Below are positions 59,224-64,000 of a stretch of 64,000 nt of DNA, piece by piece (the stretch's first letter is position 1; every line of letters starts with the position of its first letter). The notes under the pieces are model-generated. The model was not told where the DNA came from and did not search any database. It was given only the letters and a program-made list of their open reading frames with translations. The translations under genes were made by a program, and so were the position numbers. This stretch comes from Mytilus edulis (Eukaryota > Mollusca > Bivalvia > Mytilida > Mytilidae): contig NC_092354.1 in the NCBI RefSeq assembly GCF_963676685.1, positions 66,848,241 to 66,912,240 of the forward strand, in the 5' to 3' direction.

Positions 59224-62152
59224 TCGTCAGTCCGTCCTTCCTTAGAAAATTCACACAAATAATCAGTTTTTCACCTTTTTTTATGATTGGTACAAGTACG
59301 TCTATGTACTTTTATAATGACAGGTTACATATCAAGTTCAAATTTTGTTACGTCTGATTCAATCAAACATGTCTAATACTCAGTTTTCAAACCTTTTATA
59401 TATATAATTATTCATCGTGCTGAAAGATATTGACTTGATATGTATTACAATACACCATGCCAAGTTATAGATTATTTTAAGTATATAGCATTTTTTTCCA
59501 GAAATTTCAAGCAAGAGGGGACTATGTATTTCTATCCAGGATACTATGCTCCGTCACTCTCATAATTATTCTCATGATTAAAATTCGTTATTTTGAAAAT
59601 GAGTAAAGTAAATTAGAAATTAAATTAATCAATTTTGTTTACATTCAAATTTAACCATTGAAACGAAATAGAAATTGTTCTCAGGGTTGGAATACATGTA
59701 TTTCTAATGTTGAAATTTGGAATAGTTATATCATTGTTTTGCACATATCATGCACATGAGTAAAAGGAGGTGTGGATTATATGTCAATGGGACAGCAATC
59801 CAACATTATTGTTGATTGTATTAAAATTGTTTTAAAATTGTTTTTGATTATACATAAGATGTTTTTCTTTCTGTCATAACTTGGTTTCTGCTCAAAAGGG
59901 TTCTATTTGTATATTTAACAATAAATGTTTTTCATATTTTAGGTTGTCCACGCTATTCAGTGAGCACATACTTCTGAAGCTATTCGTTGCTAGAGCAGTA
60001 TAACCCATATGTACAAGAAAACAAGCCGCTTATGAATGAAAATTCAGCAGTTGAAGCTACTTACTGTTTAGCATGACACACATGTTAAATTTTTTTCTGT
60101 TCGTGTCCTGATCTGACAAAATCATGATAGAAGTTGTGGAGAAATTTTAAACTTGATAAAACATGTACAAAATGTTTCAAATGGATAGAAATTAAAAGTA
60201 TTTGATAGTATAGTGCATAGGACAAGTCAGGTTTTACAGTGCAAATATTCATGTGTGAATTTGGTGGGTATATTGAACTTGTAGTTACATACATGTAATA
60301 TACTGAATAAAATGTCAGCGAAATTCATAAAACATGGAGTTGGAAAGGTTACATCGCAGTAAGAGAAAAGTATTAAGATTCACACTGCAAGTTCTAAGGC
60401 TACCTATACATGTATCTGTGAGGCTGGAAAAATTCCGAATTTTATATAATCATGGTAATAAGCCAGAATGAAGATCCAAATTACATAAACTACAATAGTT
60501 ACTGAAGTTGGATACTTTGTTAAAAAGGAAACCGATTAACAACTGAACAAACTCAAAATAATCAATGCATGTTTTCTGTAAAAAAAAAATCGGAGACCTC
60601 AACCTCCAAAGTGTCAGTTTCTGAAAATGAAAGTGAATAAGTGACAATAGAAAGAACCTACCACAAATAGGAATTATACTATTCAGGGTAGATATTAGAT
60701 GTGTTGATCTTGTTTTTGTGAATATACAATGAGAATTATAAGCCATAATAGAAGTGACCATTCATAAAATATTACAAGGACAATGATATGGCTACTTTTG
60801 CTGTAAACTGAATGTTGATATGTTTTTTGCCGAGTCAACTGGTATTAATGATTTTATGAACAATAAATTCTATAATCATGATAATGATTTGAATGTCAGT
60901 AAGGGCTATTAAAAAGAGATGTAAAGGATTCAGTGTCTTGTTGCATTAAAACAAACCAAAAAAGCTAAATTTTTTGTGTAATTTAAACTTGAAAAAAGGT
61001 CGTGATTGTTTTGTTTTTTTTCGTTAAAAATTTATAACAAGTTATTCTGTCATCACCTTTCAAACCTGACTTACGTCTAATTAAACTTTTTCGTTGTGAC
61101 TAGGATTTGTGTTTTTTCTAATTTTACAGCCTCCATATCAGGTACTATTGGACCAAAATACTGAAAAACGGGCATACTTACAAACAAATGAATGTTCACG
61201 AGTAGCATGTACGATTTCCAATAACATTACATTTGCATAAATATGCAGATCCAGTACATGTCCGTGCTTATATTTCATTTTGAATATTAAAGTGCATATA
61301 AAAGCAAGTGCCAGATATAATAATGGAAACAGTTCAAAGACAAAACATGAAATAAGCAGTTTCAAATTTGAGGATTTGGATTTTGAATCGAACCATTTTT
61401 TTTTCATTTGTGAAATGGAGCTTTCCGTGAGAGCTTTTAGTACTTTGATTATTAATTTCACTATACTTTTGCTTTGAATTAACAAGAAACAGCAGCTGAA
61501 GTATAAAATCACTCATTTTGATACGAATTGCACCATAATTTGTGGTTTTGTGTAAGGAAAAGATTTAGTTACATAAAAAAATTTATAAAAATACCATAAA
61601 AAGTAGCCGTACACTGATATATACAAAATATATTTCTAAATATTTGCCGTAGGTGGATTTTTTATATTTCTTTAAGCTATCATAGTAGTTCATGTTGACA
61701 TATTCATCTTTTAATTACGGCTTCACCTTTTCTATATTTTATAATTTCTTCAGGTCCTAAATTTGGTAAAATAGTCAATTCCTGAAACACCTGTTTAATA
61801 AACATAGAGATCCTACTGTAAAAAATCCTATATATATTTATTACTTACATTTCTTTATTTCCTTTATTATGCTTTATCATATGCATTGAAGGAAATAGAT
61901 ATTTTTCATAGCTAGAACTAATTATTTGGTGGATTAAAATCAATAAAAAAAACCTAGAATTTGGAAATTTCCACGTAAAAAAGGGTGAAAATAGATGGCG
62001 CGACAAAACTTGGCTATCCGATAAAATTTAAGCAAAATATTTTGCAAGTGTTATTGGCATGGCCTAAGGGTTGTGTGTACCAAATTTAAAGAGATTCCGC
62101 AAAATTCACTCCTCGACACTTTTGCATGGTTTTCTGTGAGACAAGCTCTTAA

Positions 62153-62698
62153 TATAATTTGAAGAAGGCAAAGAAAAATGCATGATTTTGTTTCTAGCCG
62201 AACGTCCAGGGGCAAATGTTTCATTCATGTTCAGATCGAATATATTTTTCTGAGTTCCAGACTCCCAGATATCATTTATAATCGTTATGGAAAAGTCTGG
62301 CTGAATTGACGCGATGTCACAAATGTATATTTTACGCTATACAATACTTTTTTCATTAATATCCCATAATTCATCCACTGTACAATTTTCGTTTGAACAT
62401 TTGTCAAAACAGAATCTTGAATGAATGTAAACAAGGTAAATTACGATTAAAATTCCATGAATTAAATGCAGAGTTATATTTAGGAAGAGACTGTTAAAAA
62501 AGGGGAACAAAGAAACGTAAACAATGATGTTTCCGTATGCAATCTTATAAAACTATTTCTCCGATGAGTTGGATAACCTTCTATTCACTTCGATATTTGT
62601 ACATGTAACGTTTGATCAGTAACAGATATAGAAAATCCGCTATTATATTGCAAAGTAATTGGAAGTGATTTAATTTTTTCTAAATTCTAAAGTGCCAT
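62153..62698. other. Intergenic, no feature recognised
   Basis: AT-rich and unassigned. Confidence 0.4.
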
Positions 62699-63085
62699 TA
62701 CTGCAGTGACGTAATTTAGAACTGTTCTACAGTCCTGACTGATTAAGTCAGTTCTGCTGACAGTTCTACGGTTAGAACTGATTTGGACAGTTCTACTGTT
62801 AGAACTGATTTGGACAGTTTTACCTAGAAGTGATTTAGACAGTTCTACCCTAGAACTGATCCTGACAATTCTACCTAGAACTGATCCTGACAATTCTACC
62901 TAGAACTGATCCTGACAATTCTACCTAGAACTGATTTAGTTAGTTCTACATATAACTAATTCTAATAGTTCTACTTAGAACAGTTCTAGGGTATAACTGT
63001 TCTAGGTAGAACTGTTCTAGGACAAGTTAGAACAGTTCTATGACAAAATATTCTGACAGTTCTAATGAGAGGTTAGAAGTGATCT
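62699..63085. repeat. Palindromic minisatellite, period about 25 bp
   Basis: Units alternate tagaactgat and cagttctacc, so every unit is close to self-complementary; three consecutive units (62848-62930) are identical. It lies just downstream of the AChBP-like gene B. Confidence 0.9.
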
Positions 63086-63138
63086 ATACTGTATGTGTGT
63101 TTTATATTTGAAATGAACATACAAACGTATTTGGATAA

Positions 63139-63144
63139 TTTATT
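63139..63144 (-). terminator. Poly(A) signal of AChBP-like gene B
   Basis: AATAAA on the minus strand, about 60 nt after the TAA at 63205-63203, supporting that this is the true last exon. Confidence 0.7.
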
Positions 63145-63202
63145 ACCACAAAACACTGAAATATCTTCCGTGGAAACAATAAAAATCTACAAAGAATGAA
63201 AC

Positions 63203-63545
63203 TTAGTAAAACCATCCTGTCTTTAGTTTTTTCATATTAACTGTGTAGGTAATATCAAGATACGATTCCGGACAACACGCATAATGCAACTCATTCCTGA
63301 CCACGCTTGTATCTATTATATCATAGTTTTGAAGTTGAAAGTTTGACAAATCTATGACCTGGCTTCTGTTTTGTAAATCAATTTTAAATCCATCAAATGT
63401 CCATGATCCGAATTTGAAGGTACATCTAAATTCATCCTTGAACTGTCCACAGTTATCGACCTCTAGACGCATTGGCTGGCTATGGTAAACACGTCCTGAT
63501 TGGTGAATCAATGCGTTTGGTTCAAATCGTGTCATTGTGTCTGGA
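63203..63545 (-). CDS. Acetylcholine-binding-protein-like gene B, last exon
   Basis: The exon follows a tttttacag acceptor (phase 2) and encodes 113 residues and TAA. It matches the second half of the Cys-loop ligand-binding domain: an ALIHQSGRVYHSQPMRLEV strand pair, FGSWTFDG with the loop B Trp, and loop C with Tyr, adjacent cysteines and Tyr (HYACCPESY). The frame ends twelve codons or so after loop C in a polar tail (MKKLKTGWFY), where channels would enter their first membrane helix, so the product is predicted soluble like snail AChBP. With gene A's exons as a model, a full protein would be about 223 residues. Unusually, the Cys-loop holds only eight residues (CGQFKDEFRC) against the usual 12-13, and lacks the FPFD core. 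Other exons lie right of the window. Confidence 0.88.
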
Positions 63546-64000
63546 CTGTAAAAAAACAACAATACAAACGTTAGTATATTAAATGCTCGCCTTGCACATG
63601 TTTTACCATAGTCATGGAAGCAGTAAAATAAAAATAAAAATGTTGTGTCAGATATCAAAATTAACATTTAAGAGATTTCTCCGTATAGTGAACAATTTTT
63701 GAGATAGATGGGTCTTTTTGAAAACATTTCAAGCAATATCTTTTTTTAATTATCAAATTGACATTGAATCCTTTTTAACCCAAACAAAAAATATATTTAT
63801 ACAAAAGAATAAAACAAAAGTTAACTAAGGGTACAAATACATCTTTGCATTATATAATGAGCGTTTGTGAAAGGTCATTTGCTTATATTTTAAATCGAAA
63901 TTATCTGAAATCATTCAACTTTTAATATATGATAGAGTCAAGTATAGCTGTGCATCTAAAATGTAAACCAGTTAGAAGATTTTGAAAGATTTCAATAAAA
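63546..64000 (-). other. Intron of AChBP-like gene B
   Basis: No exon. From about 63700 it aligns with window positions 1-300, the corresponding intron of gene A. The open frame that runs past the acceptor up to 63667 is intronic. Confidence 0.7.

Larger units (their letters stand above)
56615..62152. mobile_element. 5.5-kb segment with TTAA-flanked terminal inverted repeats
   Basis: TTAA at 56615-56618 is followed by a 29-base sequence (gagcttgtctcacagaaaac...) whose exact inverse lies at 62120-62148, followed by TTAA at 62149-62152. TTAA flanks are the target signature of piggyBac transposons. No transposase frame is present inside (longest frames are under 130 codons), so it would be non-autonomous. 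It could instead be two independent MITE copies in opposite orientation. Inside lie an R2 copy, a (CTGT)n tract, a G run and unassigned DNA. Confidence 0.55.

Noticed and set aside
58965..59258. Minus-strand frame rich in Asp-Arg-Gln-Thr repeats
   Set aside because: The repeat is the (CTGT)n tract read in another frame, with no flanking domain.

Overview
The window looks like the nuclear genome of a bivalve mollusc, most likely a marine mussel (Mytilus-like). It is AT-rich, its genes are split by long introns with GT-AG sites, and it is full of short interspersed repeats of kinds I associate with mussels. That assignment is inference from repeat character and gene content; I ran no search. 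No bacterial, viral, rRNA, tRNA or CRISPR feature was seen. Simple single-frame reading finds almost no genes here. The genes below were built by hand from small minus-strand exons whose splice sites and phases fit together.

Four cellular gene loci are supported, all on the minus strand. (1) Left edge (348-1621): signal-peptide exon and two ligand-binding-domain exons of a nicotinic receptor/acetylcholine-binding-protein-like gene, whose 3' part lies outside the window. (2) 10761-15951: a complete three-exon gene for a 269-residue secreted protein with a farnesoic-acid-O-methyltransferase-type domain followed by a PAN/apple-like domain. (3) 31796-45743: a complete ten-exon gene for a 391-residue secreted von Willebrand factor A protein with a Cys-rich tail, including exons of 12, 12 and 18 nt. 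(4) Right edge (63203-63545): the last exon of a second acetylcholine-binding-protein-like gene. Its reading frame stops just after the binding domain, so it predicts a soluble protein without channel segments. The intron at the right edge matches the intron at the left edge, so loci 1 and 4 are tandem paralogues. A possible exon of a secreted Cys-rich peptide lies at 55292-55432.

The rest is mobile and repeated DNA. A 5'-truncated, frameshifted CR1/Jockey-like LINE (4851-7004) sits between inverted copies of one short repeat family. A Penelope-like reverse transcriptase fragment lies at 54303-55230, with a second fragment of its 3' region at 52652-52960. A 5.5-kb segment (56615-62152) has 29-bp terminal inverted repeats abutting TTAA. 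Direct segmental duplications pair 17023-20663 with 27289-31067 and 46130-47750 with 48573-50555; an inverted pair is 47770-48228 / 51290-51725. Several palindromic MITEs and satellite arrays (20, 35, about 80 and about 25 bp periods) fill introns and intergenic DNA.

Repeat families are named here by a short internal motif: R1 (TTGAGAATGGAAATGGGG), R2 (ACTCTCCACAAGAGAC), R3 (CACATGTGGCACCCGTCG), R4 (ACTCATCAGTGACGCTC), R5 (GTCAGGAATATGACAGTT). The genes do not form an evident pathway; they share only that each begins with a signal-peptide exon or belongs to a secreted family.
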